Shown here: one piece after another, positions 16,832 to 25,033 of the stretch
How positions within the stretch are numbered: the stretch's first letter is position 1
How the letters are laid out: each line of letters begins with the position of its first letter
Source: Bdellovibrio sp. UBA4095
Lineage (GTDB): Bacteria; Bdellovibrionota; Bdellovibrionia; Bdellovibrionales; Bdellovibrionaceae
Direction: 5' to 3'
DNA: 64,000 nt
Assembly (NCBI GenBank): GCA_002381805.1
Contig: DFXZ01000012.1
Span: 62,001-126,000, forward strand
The notes under the pieces: model-generated
What the model was told of the DNA's origin: nothing
The model's database searches: none
What the model saw: the letters and a program-made list of their open reading frames with translations, nothing else
Translations under genes and position numbers: made by a program

Positions 16832-16960
16832 ATGGATCTCGCAACAGTAGGACTGTTCTGTTTCTTTTACTCCGGAGTCGTGATGTACGCCTTATGGATG
16901 ACGGTGGCACAAAAAGAACAAATGGCGAAAGCTCAAGTTAAGAATCGAATTTATAAGTAA
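16832..16960 (+). CDS. 42-residue putative membrane peptide
   Basis: Short ORF with ATG at 16832, six bases after GGGGAGG. The peptide has one likely membrane helix (VGLFCFFYSGVVMYALWM, residues 6-23) and a basic, Gln-rich tail ending in RIYK. I recognise no family; it does not match the small cytochrome oxidase subunits I know. It lies in a self-contained transcript with structured leader and terminator. The good ribosome site and hydrophobic segment argue for a real gene, but its small size keeps confidence moderate. Confidence 0.55.
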   Translation: MDLATVGLFCFFYSGVVMYALWMTVAQKEQMAKAQVKNRIYK

Positions 16961-17004
16961 ATATTGCGAGCAGCTGAAGGTTTGGTGGTTCCCTTCACTG
17001 CTCC

Positions 17005-17035
17005 GGGGGGCTGATGAAGCCCCCCATTTTTTTTT
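17005..17035 (+). terminator. Strong rho-independent terminator of the GGA-hairpin locus
   Basis: GGGGGGCT pairs with AGCCCCCC over a 5-base loop, followed by A and nine T. Upstream (about 16967-17003), GAGCAG/CTGCTC and TGAAGG/CCTTCA form another long hairpin, so the whole 3' end of this short transcript is structured. Confidence 0.9.
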
Positions 17036-17106
17036 AATATTTGCGTCAACACAAAGTTCAACCCTAAAAAATTGCCCCAAGCCCTACTACAACCTAATCT
17101 GTAGCA

Positions 17107-18246
17107 ATGACGACCATCTCAATTCCATTTCATAAATCAGAGCCATTGTCTCTTGGCGTAGAAGTCGAACTTCAGATTATTCATCCACAAACACGCGACC
17201 TCTACCCGATCTCTCCGGAAATCTTAAACGACTGGTCCTTGACGGGCCCACATCTTAAACCCGAGCTTTTTCAAAGCATGCTCGAGATCGACACACCTAT
17301 CTGTAAATCCGCGCAAGAGGTGGAGTTAGAGCTTCTGATCACCGGGAGAGAACTCATGAGGCTCTGTAAGATTCATAACGCGCGAATTGCCGCTTGTGGT
17401 ACTCATCCCTTTGGTAAGTGGCACGAGCGCCTGGTATATCCTGCTGAACGCTACCAAAACTTACTTATGCGCAATCAGGTCATTGCTCGGCGACTGATGA
17501 TCTACGGTCTGCATGTCCATCTGGGAATGAGATCGGCTGAGCATTGTATCGTGATGATGAACGAGTTTTTATACTACTTACCCCACCTTCTTGCCCTATC
17601 AGCCAGCTCACCATTCTGGGCCGGTCATGATACTGGGCTCGCCTCTTCTCGAGTCACGGTTTTTGAAGCTCATCCCTCTGGGGGGCATCCGTGCCGAGTC
17701 AACTCGTGGAGCGAGTTCGAAAACATCGTCGACAAGCTTATGAAGAGCAACTCGATCACGAGCTATAAAGACATCTGGTGGGACATCCGTCCAAGTCCGC
17801 ACTTTGGGACATTAGAACTGCGCATCTGTGATGGCGTCCCGAGCATTCGCAAATCCACCCGACTTGTCGCCTTTATCCATTTGCTAGCCCGCCTTATCGA
17901 AAAAAGACTTGAGGCCGGACAACGCCGAGAGATTCCAGCAGACTGGATGATTCGTGAAAACAAATGGCGCGCATCCCGCTTTGGCCTTGAAGCTGAAGTA
18001 CTCCTGGATAATGAAGGACAGACCGGTTCAGTTTTGGAGGACATCAAAAACCTCATCGCTCAAATGAAGGACGATGCGAACGAACTGGGATATACCCAAT
18101 ACCTGCAAGACCTTCTGACTAAGGATCTGCAAAGTCCCAGTTATGTCCAACAAAGAGAGCACTATTCCAAATATCAAAGCCTAGAAAAGCTGGTTGATTT
18201 TATGTGCGAAGAATTCGAAATCGATTTAAGTCCGTCATCCATTTAA
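17107..18246 (+). CDS. Carboxylate-amine ligase, GCS2 family (YbdK-like)
   Basis: A 379-residue ATP-grasp-like ligase of glutamate-cysteine ligase family 2. The N-terminus LSLGVEVELQIIHP carries the conserved acidic metal/ATP residues, GLHVHLGM the conserved histidines, and GTLELRICDGVPS the LE.R..D motif. E. coli YbdK has weak gamma-glutamate-cysteine ligase activity, so a thiol or small peptide product is possible, but the true reaction is unknown. Single gene, ends at a bidirectional terminator. Confidence 0.88.
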   Translation: MTTISIPFHKSEPLSLGVEVELQIIHPQTRDLYPISPEILNDWSLTGPHLKPELFQSMLEIDTPICKSAQEVELELLITGRELMRLCKIHNARIAACGTHPFGKWHERLVYPAERYQNLLMRNQVIARRLMIYGLHVHLGMRSAEHCIVMMNEFLYYLPHLLALSASSPFWAGHDTGLASSRVTVFEAHPSGGHPCRVNSWSEFENIVDKLMKSNSITSYKDIWWDIRPSPHFGTLELRICDGVPSIRKSTRLVAFIHLLARLIEKRLEAGQRREIPADWMIRENKWRASRFGLEAEVLLDNEGQTGSVLEDIKNLIAQMKDDANELGYTQYLQDLLTKDLQSPSYVQQREHYSKYQSLEKLVDFMCEEFEIDLSPSSI

Positions 18247-18264
18247 CACAATAGATAACCAGAC

Positions 18265-18299
18265 AAAAAAAAACGGCTCCCTTGCGAGGAGCCGTTTTT
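18265..18299. terminator. Bidirectional rho-independent terminator
   Basis: ACGGCTCC and GGAGCCGT form the stem with a 7-base loop, flanked by an A-run and a T-run. It separates the convergent ligase gene and the subtilisin gene at 18326. Confidence 0.9.
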
Positions 18300-18325
18300 A
18301 ATTTTATACAAATATTTCAGTAAGA

Positions 18326-19969
18326 CTAGTTTGCAACACTCATTGCAGCTTGAACCGCAGCTTCAGCATCGACAAGACCCGCGCCCAACTCATTGTTAGT
18401 GTTAGGACCGTTCAATTGTTGAGCTGTGCTCTTCAAGATTTGCTTCACTTGTGCACCTGTCAATGACTTGTTTGCCGCTTTCATCAAAGCCGCAACACCA
18501 GCAACATGCGGTGTAGCCATAGAAGTTCCATCAAATGCAGAGTAGTCAGTTGCAACTGTTTGAAGAGTCGCTTCTACAACTTTTCCTTCGCCCAACTGAG
18601 CAACAACTTCTTGACCCGCTGTCTGCTCAATCATGAACACAGGAACTGGAAGAGTTGAACCATCGTCAGTTAATGCACCTTGGATCAAACCAGGAGCGTT
18701 GTTGTAGATAACCACACCTGCTGCACCCGCCTTAATAGCGTGCTGTACTTTTTCTGCAAATGTAATATCGCCACGAGAGATCAAAGCATATTTACCGGAA
18801 ACTTTAGCTTTCGCGAAATCTTCTGCTTTACCAAGGCCGGCGTGTACTAACTGATTCTTTTCAGGTTGAAGCACTTCACGAGCACCTTGGAAAGTTGTCG
18901 ATTTAACTTTACCAAGTTGAGAATCACCGCCCAATACAACTTCTGATTCACGACCCGAACCGAGTGGAACAGCTGAAACAACTGCAACACCTGGAGCAAC
19001 AATCGCTAACTCAGGACCATACTGAGAGAAGTCTGCTTTATTAAGATTGCTATCAACAGCACCTACCGCAATCACTGAAGACAATGCTGCTGGGTAAGAA
19101 ACTTTGTTCGAGCCATCGTTACCAGACGCCGCAATAACTGTGATACCTGCTTTATCAGCGTTGCTTACTGCAATTCTTTCAGCAGGAGTTGACCAAGGAC
19201 CACCCAATGACATTGTGATCACATCAACTTTTTCTTGGATACCCCAGTTGATTCCTCTTGCGATCGCTACGTTTGAACAACCATTAGCCGCACAAACACG
19301 TCCCGCCAGGATTTTTGCTTTAGGAGCAACACCTGTAAAACCGTCTTTATCAAGAACAGCCGCAACTGTACCCGCAACGTGTGTTCCGTGTCCGATATCA
19401 TCAGTGATATCCGAACCAGAACTGTTTCCAGTGAAGTCTTGACCTTTTTCAAAATTTGGAGCCAAAGCTGGATGTTGAGTATCCATCCCTGTATCAAGAA
19501 CCAACACACGAGCGCCTTCACCTTGTGAAGAAGCTTTCCATGCTTGAGGAGCTTTCACAGCCATAATGCCCCAAGGAGTGTTCGTCTTAGGAAGCTTGGA
19601 ACTTCTTTTTTTAGACGACAACCAACCACGTACTGGGCGTGGTGCTTCGTGGAAAATCTCTTTTTCAACATAAGCAACCGCTGGGTTGTTTCTAAGTTTA
19701 ACAATTTCTGACTCGCTTTTTGCCGAAATAACTAATGTATTGATGTTTCCAAGACTGTCTTCAACCTGCGCATCGATTTTATCAAATCCAGTTGGAGCAC
19801 CCGCCACATTGAAACCCTTCAATGCGTAAGAGCCTTTAGATTGATATGCCATGTGAGCTGATTTAAAAGCCTTTGCATCTTTCATAACCACAAGTACGCG
19901 TTGACCATCCGCTTGGGCAACAACTGCAGTCATCAACGAAACGATGAGCGCTAACACATTAAGTTTCAT
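18326..19969 (-). CDS. Secreted subtilisin-like serine protease with PA domain
   Basis: A 547-residue exported S8 peptidase. Signal peptide to about residue 20 (VVAQA), an I9-type propeptide (RVLVVMK ... VEKEIF), then the catalytic domain with Asp159 (LVLDTGMD), His194 (GHGTHVAG) and Ser483 (GTSMATPHVAG). Between His and Ser lies an inserted protease-associated (PA) domain (KYALISRGDITF ... AGVVIYNN). ATG 19969 is preceded by GGGGGA; the upstream in-frame Met at 19999 has no support. Likely secreted to degrade proteins of the bacterial host or the medium (inference). Single gene with a long upstream region. Confidence 0.93.
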   Translation of the reverse strand: MKLNVLALIVSLMTAVVAQADGQRVLVVMKDAKAFKSAHMAYQSKGSYALKGFNVAGAPTGFDKIDAQVEDSLGNINTLVISAKSESEIVKLRNNPAVAYVEKEIFHEAPRPVRGWLSSKKRSSKLPKTNTPWGIMAVKAPQAWKASSQGEGARVLVLDTGMDTQHPALAPNFEKGQDFTGNSSGSDITDDIGHGTHVAGTVAAVLDKDGFTGVAPKAKILAGRVCAANGCSNVAIARGINWGIQEKVDVITMSLGGPWSTPAERIAVSNADKAGITVIAASGNDGSNKVSYPAALSSVIAVGAVDSNLNKADFSQYGPELAIVAPGVAVVSAVPLGSGRESEVVLGGDSQLGKVKSTTFQGAREVLQPEKNQLVHAGLGKAEDFAKAKVSGKYALISRGDITFAEKVQHAIKAGAAGVVIYNNAPGLIQGALTDDGSTLPVPVFMIEQTAGQEVVAQLGEGKVVEATLQTVATDYSAFDGTSMATPHVAGVAALMKAANKSLTGAQVKQILKSTAQQLNGPNTNNELGAGLVDAEAAVQAAMSVAN

Positions 19970-20304
19970 AGGTAATCCCCCCATATCCGTGGACTTCACC
20001 CTTTAGAAGTCCTATGAGGTGGCACTTCATTTCAGATTGAAAGATTTATCAAGTACTCTTTTGGAACCACTTTGATTTTTTTTCGGACGCGAAAATCTTA
20101 AATTTTCTGTCTTTTCGAGACTAGTGCCAAAGTGGAACCCCATCTCCAATTTAGAACCAAACGAACCGCCATCATAAAAATATCTTATAGAAGCCATGAC
20201 ATTTTTGATTTGAGCTGCCTAAAATTAAATCATTGTTATTGATGCATTAGGCCATCATTTTGTTTCGTTGAACAAAGAATAGGCAACTCCTGATCACACT
20301 TTCA
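19970..20304. other. Intergenic region upstream of the subtilisin gene
   Basis: No gene is supported in these 335 bases. They lie between the protease start and the stop of the PF10136 gene, both on the minus strand, so they should hold the protease promoter and the end of the upstream transcript. CCACTTTG (20067-20074) and CAAAGTGG (20128-20135) are inverted repeats 53 bases apart, each beside a GGAAC. No clear -10/-35 pair or T-rich terminator was found. Confidence 0.4.
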
Positions 20305-22401
20305 TCAGGAGTGCGGGACGTGTTTACCAGTATCGGGATTCATATTCGGACCCACAGGTAAAAAGAAACTCAGAGGATGTCGACGGAAACGCTTCCACAC
20401 CGCGGTTTTAATGGCCTTCCGCTGTGGCGCTTTGATGTTTCGTCCTTTAATTGCAACCATCATCGCCAGACTAAAGCTAACACCGACATTACAAACACCA
20501 ATAAAGAAGATGCCGATAACAGCTCGCCAGAACATTCCGGTTTGTAAAATGTCGATGCCCATCACAGGAATTGCTGAAGCCAAGTTTCCAGATGATAAGG
20601 TGACGTGACGAATATCCAATGGCAAACCAATGAATTTCAAAATCTCTGGAGTCATTCCTAATAGGACACCCAGTGATATATTACCAGCGATGCCCGACAT
20701 ATTTTTTTCTGCGAACGTTGCTATCAAGCGGGCCGCTTTCTTTCCAAAGATAGCTTTCAGACTGGGACTGCTCGATAAAGTTCGTTTTAAAGAATGAAGC
20801 GCAAACCAGTTATCACTCCACCCGGCAAAAATACTCGACGTCCATAACAAAATTCCCGTGAATGAACCATAGAGTATAGCCGGCCCAATGATGTCGACGT
20901 CATTAAACTGCTTCAGAGCTTTAGCCTCTGAAATCACATGGCCACCAAAAATGATGTAGATAATAGAGTCAATCAGGATCACACAAGGAACCACCAATAA
21001 AACGTTCCCAAATACCGCCGCTACTTGTGAGCGAATTAAGTGAGTGATTTCAGTCACGAGCTCTGTCATCCCCTGCTCAGTTTCAACGGCCGTCATTTTT
21101 TCCGCCAAAGCAGGAGCCGTCATTGCTGGCTGTTTGGTGCCCAACGTAAAGCCCAAAAAATGAATCGCTAAAAAGCTGATTGAATAATTAAGAGAAGCGA
21201 ACATTCCTTCCAAGAACGGTGATGCCCCCAAAGCCAGTATCATCACTTTGAAGTAGACCGTGGCCGCAGTTACGATTCCGCCTCCGGCCGCAGCCTGAAA
21301 CATTTCGCGATACTGCTCCTTGGATCGGGTGATATAGTGCTCTCCGGTTTCGGCAGCTCGTTCGACCACTTTGCGCGCCAGAAGGGACACGTTCTGAGAA
21401 AATAACGACGAGATACTTCTGAGCTCCTGGTTTTCAGCGATGAGGTTTGACATAAATGTCGTCACCTTCGCGCACTCCGTGGTTTCATTGATGATCATCT
21501 CGAGTAAATTTTCAATTCGCGATAGATAGACTCGCAATCGAGTCATCTGGAACACCAGATTTACGCTGACTCCATACTCATCTAGGTGATGATGAACCTC
21601 TCGCAGCTCTTTTCTACATTCCCAAATCACAGACCTGAATTGCGAGGCCTTCTCTTGCAGCTCCGACCGAGTGCTCCCGTGATAAGCTTGGAAAAATTCT
21701 TCCATTGCTTTGACCATTTTGAAAAAAGCGGAATCTCGAAAATTAGGCTGATCCAATCGATGTCGGACAGCCGGAGACAAACCGATCGCCCGCACCTGTA
21801 TAACCAAATACATCAAAGCGTCTTCAAGGTCGATACGTAGATGATTCCAACCATCTTCCTCGGGGCCGACCTCAAAAAAGATCAATTCCACCAAACTATT
21901 GAAAGTAACCTGATCAATGGTTGCGACCCATTCCGAATCTTCTTTGTCAGGAAAGAGCGCCCAAAAGAAATAACCAATTTCATGATCTAGAGGTGGCGTC
22001 GGCAGAACTTTCATCATCAACCGGTCCCACATTTCGCTCCACATCCCGAGCTCTCGCGGCAACCCCGTCTCTGTATACAACTCCAGACCACTCACTTCTC
22101 GAATAACCGCACGAAGAATCTTGGCGACCGCGACTTTCCAATGAGGATTGCGCTCTAAAACCATAAATAGAAAACGCAGTCGAACTATTGGTTGACGACC
22201 CGAAGCGAGGTCCTCCGGCGCATCTATGAGACTGCCTTCATAGCGAACCCACTGGAGCAATTTGATGAGCCAATGGAGCTTATCCTCCAAACTATGACAA
22301 TCTTGTGCAGCACCCAGAAGAGCATCAAGCTCACTGTGAATTTTGTCTCTTTGACGGTATTGACGAAACCGAGTTGCGAATTCCTTGAGTTGTTCAAACA
22401 T
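20305..22401 (-). CDS. PF10136-type multi-pass membrane protein (annotated elsewhere as 'site-specific recombinase')
   Basis: A 698-residue protein. The first half (about 1-370) is soluble and helical; the second half has several long hydrophobic helices (for example AAGGGIVTAATVYFKVMILA, VAAVFGNVLLVVPCVILI, AVIGIFFIGVCNVGVSFSLA). It resembles the family labelled SpecificRecomb/Gcr in proteobacteria. I see neither the R-H-R-Y set of tyrosine recombinases nor the serine-recombinase catalytic motif, so the recombinase label is not supported by the sequence, and a membrane role is more likely. The actual function is unknown. No Shine-Dalgarno is obvious at the ATG. Confidence 0.7.
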   Translation of the reverse strand: MFEQLKEFATRFRQYRQRDKIHSELDALLGAAQDCHSLEDKLHWLIKLLQWVRYEGSLIDAPEDLASGRQPIVRLRFLFMVLERNPHWKVAVAKILRAVIREVSGLELYTETGLPRELGMWSEMWDRLMMKVLPTPPLDHEIGYFFWALFPDKEDSEWVATIDQVTFNSLVELIFFEVGPEEDGWNHLRIDLEDALMYLVIQVRAIGLSPAVRHRLDQPNFRDSAFFKMVKAMEEFFQAYHGSTRSELQEKASQFRSVIWECRKELREVHHHLDEYGVSVNLVFQMTRLRVYLSRIENLLEMIINETTECAKVTTFMSNLIAENQELRSISSLFSQNVSLLARKVVERAAETGEHYITRSKEQYREMFQAAAGGGIVTAATVYFKVMILALGASPFLEGMFASLNYSISFLAIHFLGFTLGTKQPAMTAPALAEKMTAVETEQGMTELVTEITHLIRSQVAAVFGNVLLVVPCVILIDSIIYIIFGGHVISEAKALKQFNDVDIIGPAILYGSFTGILLWTSSIFAGWSDNWFALHSLKRTLSSSPSLKAIFGKKAARLIATFAEKNMSGIAGNISLGVLLGMTPEILKFIGLPLDIRHVTLSSGNLASAIPVMGIDILQTGMFWRAVIGIFFIGVCNVGVSFSLAMMVAIKGRNIKAPQRKAIKTAVWKRFRRHPLSFFLPVGPNMNPDTGKHVPHS

Positions 22402-22474
22402 GTTAAAATACTACCGGTTTTTTCCATTCCCCGACAAGTTTTAAGACTTAGGAATCCAATAGCGCAGTGCTTTT

Positions 22475-23299
22475 TTAGAACGAAAAATTCAGAAAGACCT
22501 TTAAACTCAAAAACCGCGGTACATAGTTTGCTATCCGTACCGCATCCGAAATTGTATCTTTAGTGTCTTCGTCAGTGGTCAGATCCTTAATCTCGGACTG
22601 ATTTTTAGTAATAAAAACCGGTTGTGCCCAGGACAGCCAGTCCACTCCGAAATGGAAGTGCTCGCCCCAATGCCAGCGATGACCTATTCCAAGATTGAAT
22701 CCCACGGACTCTACTTGCACAACCTCATAAGACGTATCGATTTGCGTCGGCACCGTATCCAAAAATTTCGGACTTAAGTTTGCTTTGAACGCAAAATAAG
22801 TGACTCCAAAATGAACGTTAAAGCTCTTTCTTTGACCGTATGAGCGAAAGATCAATGAATAGCGCTCATCCGTCATCTGCCCCAGGTCCGCGATTATAAA
22901 AGGGGTCGTCCAGGAACCGCGAAGATACTCCACCTCCCAAGCGAGTTCCCCGGGTGTTTCTCCCCCTATTTTCGCACCCCATTTACTAGGAATAAGCAGA
23001 TCCAATGGTGAATAGGTCAATCCGATGAAATAGCCACCCGGAGAAAGGGGTAGAATTTCGGTATTGGTCTCATTGGACGGCGAAGAAGACGAGAGTTCCT
23101 CTGGAGGGATTTCAGTCGGAGAACTTTTCTGCCACTCAGCCCCGCCGTCCTCTCTTGGCAACTCAGTTTCAGGAGAGGGCTGCGGAACAGGCGGTTGTTC
23201 TATAGGCCTCTCGAGTGGAAGACGATCCGCCGGCTCTTGAGCAAATGCTCCCGCCGCAATAACGAAAATTCCAGTGAAGATAAGTCTTTTCATAGCCAT
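22475..23299 (-). CDS. Outer-membrane beta-barrel-like protein with proline-rich N-terminus
   Basis: A 274-residue exported protein. Signal peptide (AAGAFAQ), then a Pro/Glu/Ser-rich linker of about 70 residues (ERPIEQPPVPQPSPE), then amphipathic beta strands with many aromatics, ending in Phe (FLNFSF) as outer-membrane barrels do. ATG 23299 has GAGG at good spacing; a longer frame begins at 23356. The linker may cross peptidoglycan or stick out at the surface. No specific family recognised. Confidence 0.65.
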   Translation of the reverse strand: MAMKRLIFTGIFVIAAGAFAQEPADRLPLERPIEQPPVPQPSPETELPREDGGAEWQKSSPTEIPPEELSSSSPSNETNTEILPLSPGGYFIGLTYSPLDLLIPSKWGAKIGGETPGELAWEVEYLRGSWTTPFIIADLGQMTDERYSLIFRSYGQRKSFNVHFGVTYFAFKANLSPKFLDTVPTQIDTSYEVVQVESVGFNLGIGHRWHWGEHFHFGVDWLSWAQPVFITKNQSEIKDLTTDEDTKDTISDAVRIANYVPRFLSLKVFLNFSF

Positions 23300-23551
23300 A
23301 ACACCCTCGCCTGCCGAATATGTCAGCAATCCGCAGTGCCGTCTAAGCATCTGCAAATAAACTGTTTTAAATCAGCTGAGGTCTTAGCGTCCCCAAGAGG
23401 CGGCTTTGGCACGGGAAGCCAAAACACCTCAAAAGGGACGCTTTTAAATGGGCCAAACAAGAACTTTTAATAGCCTACTTTTCGCGAATTCACCTTTTGA
23501 TTCTGTTGACTTAAATACCTGCTTAGATTTAACTTGGGTTTCCTTTTATGA

Positions 23552-23625
23552 GGTGGTGTAGCCAAGTGGTTAGGCCGCGGTCTGCAAAACCGCTCACGCC
23601 GGTTCAATTCCGGCCGCCACCTCCA
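23552..23625 (+). tRNA. tRNA-Cys(GCA)
   Basis: Acceptor GGTGGTG pairs with CGCCACC, discriminator T and encoded CCA follow. The anticodon stem GCGGT/ACCGC holds loop CTGCAAA, anticodon GCA. T-arm CCGGTTCAATTCCGG is normal. It lies 64 bases upstream of the fluoride riboswitch on the same strand. Confidence 0.95.
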
Positions 23626-23689
23626 AATTCCTTCAGTAAAATTCCAGGTCGGTTGATTGTTGTAAATGGCAGTGCTATCCTTGTTGTAT

Positions 23690-23764
23690 AGGCAATGGGG
23701 TCTGCCTTTAACCGCCGCTCAAAATGAGGTCGTGCTGATGGCTCCTACCAACCTAAGGTAGGAG
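23690..23764 (+). promoter_or_regulatory. Fluoride (crcB-motif) riboswitch with SD-blocking hairpin
   Basis: The aptamer (23690-23748) has stem AGGCA/TGCCT with loop ATGGGGTC, then the conserved GCTGATGGCTCCTA segment. Loop GGGGT can pair with GCTCC as the crcB pseudoknot. The same CTCC starts CTCCTACC (23742-23749), which is a perfect 8-bp complement of GGTAGGAG (23757-23764), the Shine-Dalgarno of the downstream CLC gene. The pseudoknot (fluoride bound) and the SD-blocking hairpin therefore exclude each other, giving translational control: fluoride frees the ribosome site. Confidence 0.9.
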
Positions 23765-23770
23765 TGCGCC

Positions 23771-25033
23771 TTGATCATGAAAGATGTCTTAAAAAAATAT
23801 TCTAGATGGATTCTCTTAAGTGTTTTGAGCGGTACTCTTTCTGGTATCGCCGCTGCCGTCTTTTTGATCTCGCTCGATTGGGCGACAAAAACAAGAGACT
23901 TAAATCCCGTTATTATTTGGCTGCTTCCCCTGGCAGGTTTTTGTATTGGTTGGGTCTATCACCGCTTTGGGAAAGATATTGCTGGCGGCAACAATCTCAT
24001 CCTAGATGAGATCCACGATCCAAAGAAAACAATTCCCTTTCACATGGCACCGTTCATTCTCGCGGGAACGCTGATCACTCATTTGTTTGGTGGCTCGGCT
24101 GGACGTGAAGGCACGGCCGTGCAAATGGGAGCTTCACTTTCTGATCAGCTTTATCGCTTTTTCAAAATTGAAGCAGAAGAAAGAAAGATTCTTCTGGCCT
24201 CAGGTGCAGGAGCTGGATTTGGAGCCGCCATCGGTGCGCCGTGGGCGGGAGTTATTTTTGGAATGGAAGTTATCAACATCGGGCACTTAAGACTCTTCGC
24301 CTTATTTCAGTGTTTGATCGCTTCGTTTGTAGGTTATGCAGTCGCTACTCTTCTGGGGTCACCCCATTCGCAATATCCAATGCCCGTAATCCCCGAAATG
24401 AGCATTCAGATTCTACTCTGGATCGCTTTGGCGGGTTCCATTTTTGGCTTAACAGCAAAAGCCTTTTCTATGATGACTCATGCGGTGGAGAGATTCACCG
24501 GTCACTTTATTAAGTATCCGCCTCTAAAACCATTTCTTGGAGGCTTACTCTTAGTCGTACTCTTTTATTGGGAGGGCTCGTATCGCTATGTTGGACTTGG
24601 AATACCTTTTATCCAGTCCGCTCTTGAACAGGTATCGAGCTTTAATGATCCCGTCTTAAAATCGTTTTTCACATCACTCACCGTGGGCACGGGATTTAAA
24701 GGTGGAGAATTCATTCCACTTGTCTTTATCGGAACGACTCTTGGCAGTGCTCTATCCGTGATCATCCCCGTGAGTTTTTCGCTTCTGGCCGCCCTGGGAT
24801 TTGCGGCCGTATTTGGCGGAGCCGCCAACACTCCTTTGGCTTGTACAATCATGGCGATGGAGATTTTTGGCTATAGAATTGGACCATTCGCGCTCGTCGC
24901 CTGCTTCATGAGCTATTATTTTTCCGGACATCGTGGCATTTATAAATCACAGCGGATATACATGAAGAAACACAAAAAACTTCTCTGGTGGATAAGTTGG
25001 CTGGGTGAGCTGCCTAAACGTTTCTTAAGCTAG
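23771..25033 (+). CDS. CLC-F type fluoride/proton antiporter
   Basis: Inner-membrane exporter of the CLC superfamily, 420 residues, about 10-12 membrane segments, that expels fluoride. The CLC selectivity region reads GGSAGREGTAVQMG, and the second conserved loop GTGFKGGEFIPLVFIGTTLG is typical. Identity as the fluoride-specific clade rests on the riboswitch directly upstream and these motifs. TTG at 23771 is six bases after AGGAG and is preferred to the ATG at 23777. Its stop codon overlaps that of the convergent comM gene within a CTAG. Confidence 0.92.
   Translation: MIMKDVLKKYSRWILLSVLSGTLSGIAAAVFLISLDWATKTRDLNPVIIWLLPLAGFCIGWVYHRFGKDIAGGNNLILDEIHDPKKTIPFHMAPFILAGTLITHLFGGSAGREGTAVQMGASLSDQLYRFFKIEAEERKILLASGAGAGFGAAIGAPWAGVIFGMEVINIGHLRLFALFQCLIASFVGYAVATLLGSPHSQYPMPVIPEMSIQILLWIALAGSIFGLTAKAFSMMTHAVERFTGHFIKYPPLKPFLGGLLLVVLFYWEGSYRYVGLGIPFIQSALEQVSSFNDPVLKSFFTSLTVGTGFKGGEFIPLVFIGTTLGSALSVIIPVSFSLLAALGFAAVFGGAANTPLACTIMAMEIFGYRIGPFALVACFMSYYFSGHRGIYKSQRIYMKKHKKLLWWISWLGELPKRFLS

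Noticed and set aside
16647..16850. 67-codon plus-strand ORF overlapping the GGA-hairpin leader
   Set aside because: No ribosome site, low-complexity composition, and it overlaps the three hairpins; the 42-aa ORF in another frame has a far better start.
20305..22401. Mobile element or phage integration module suggested by the recombinase-like name
   Set aside because: No transposase, att repeats or phage genes nearby, and the protein looks like a membrane protein.
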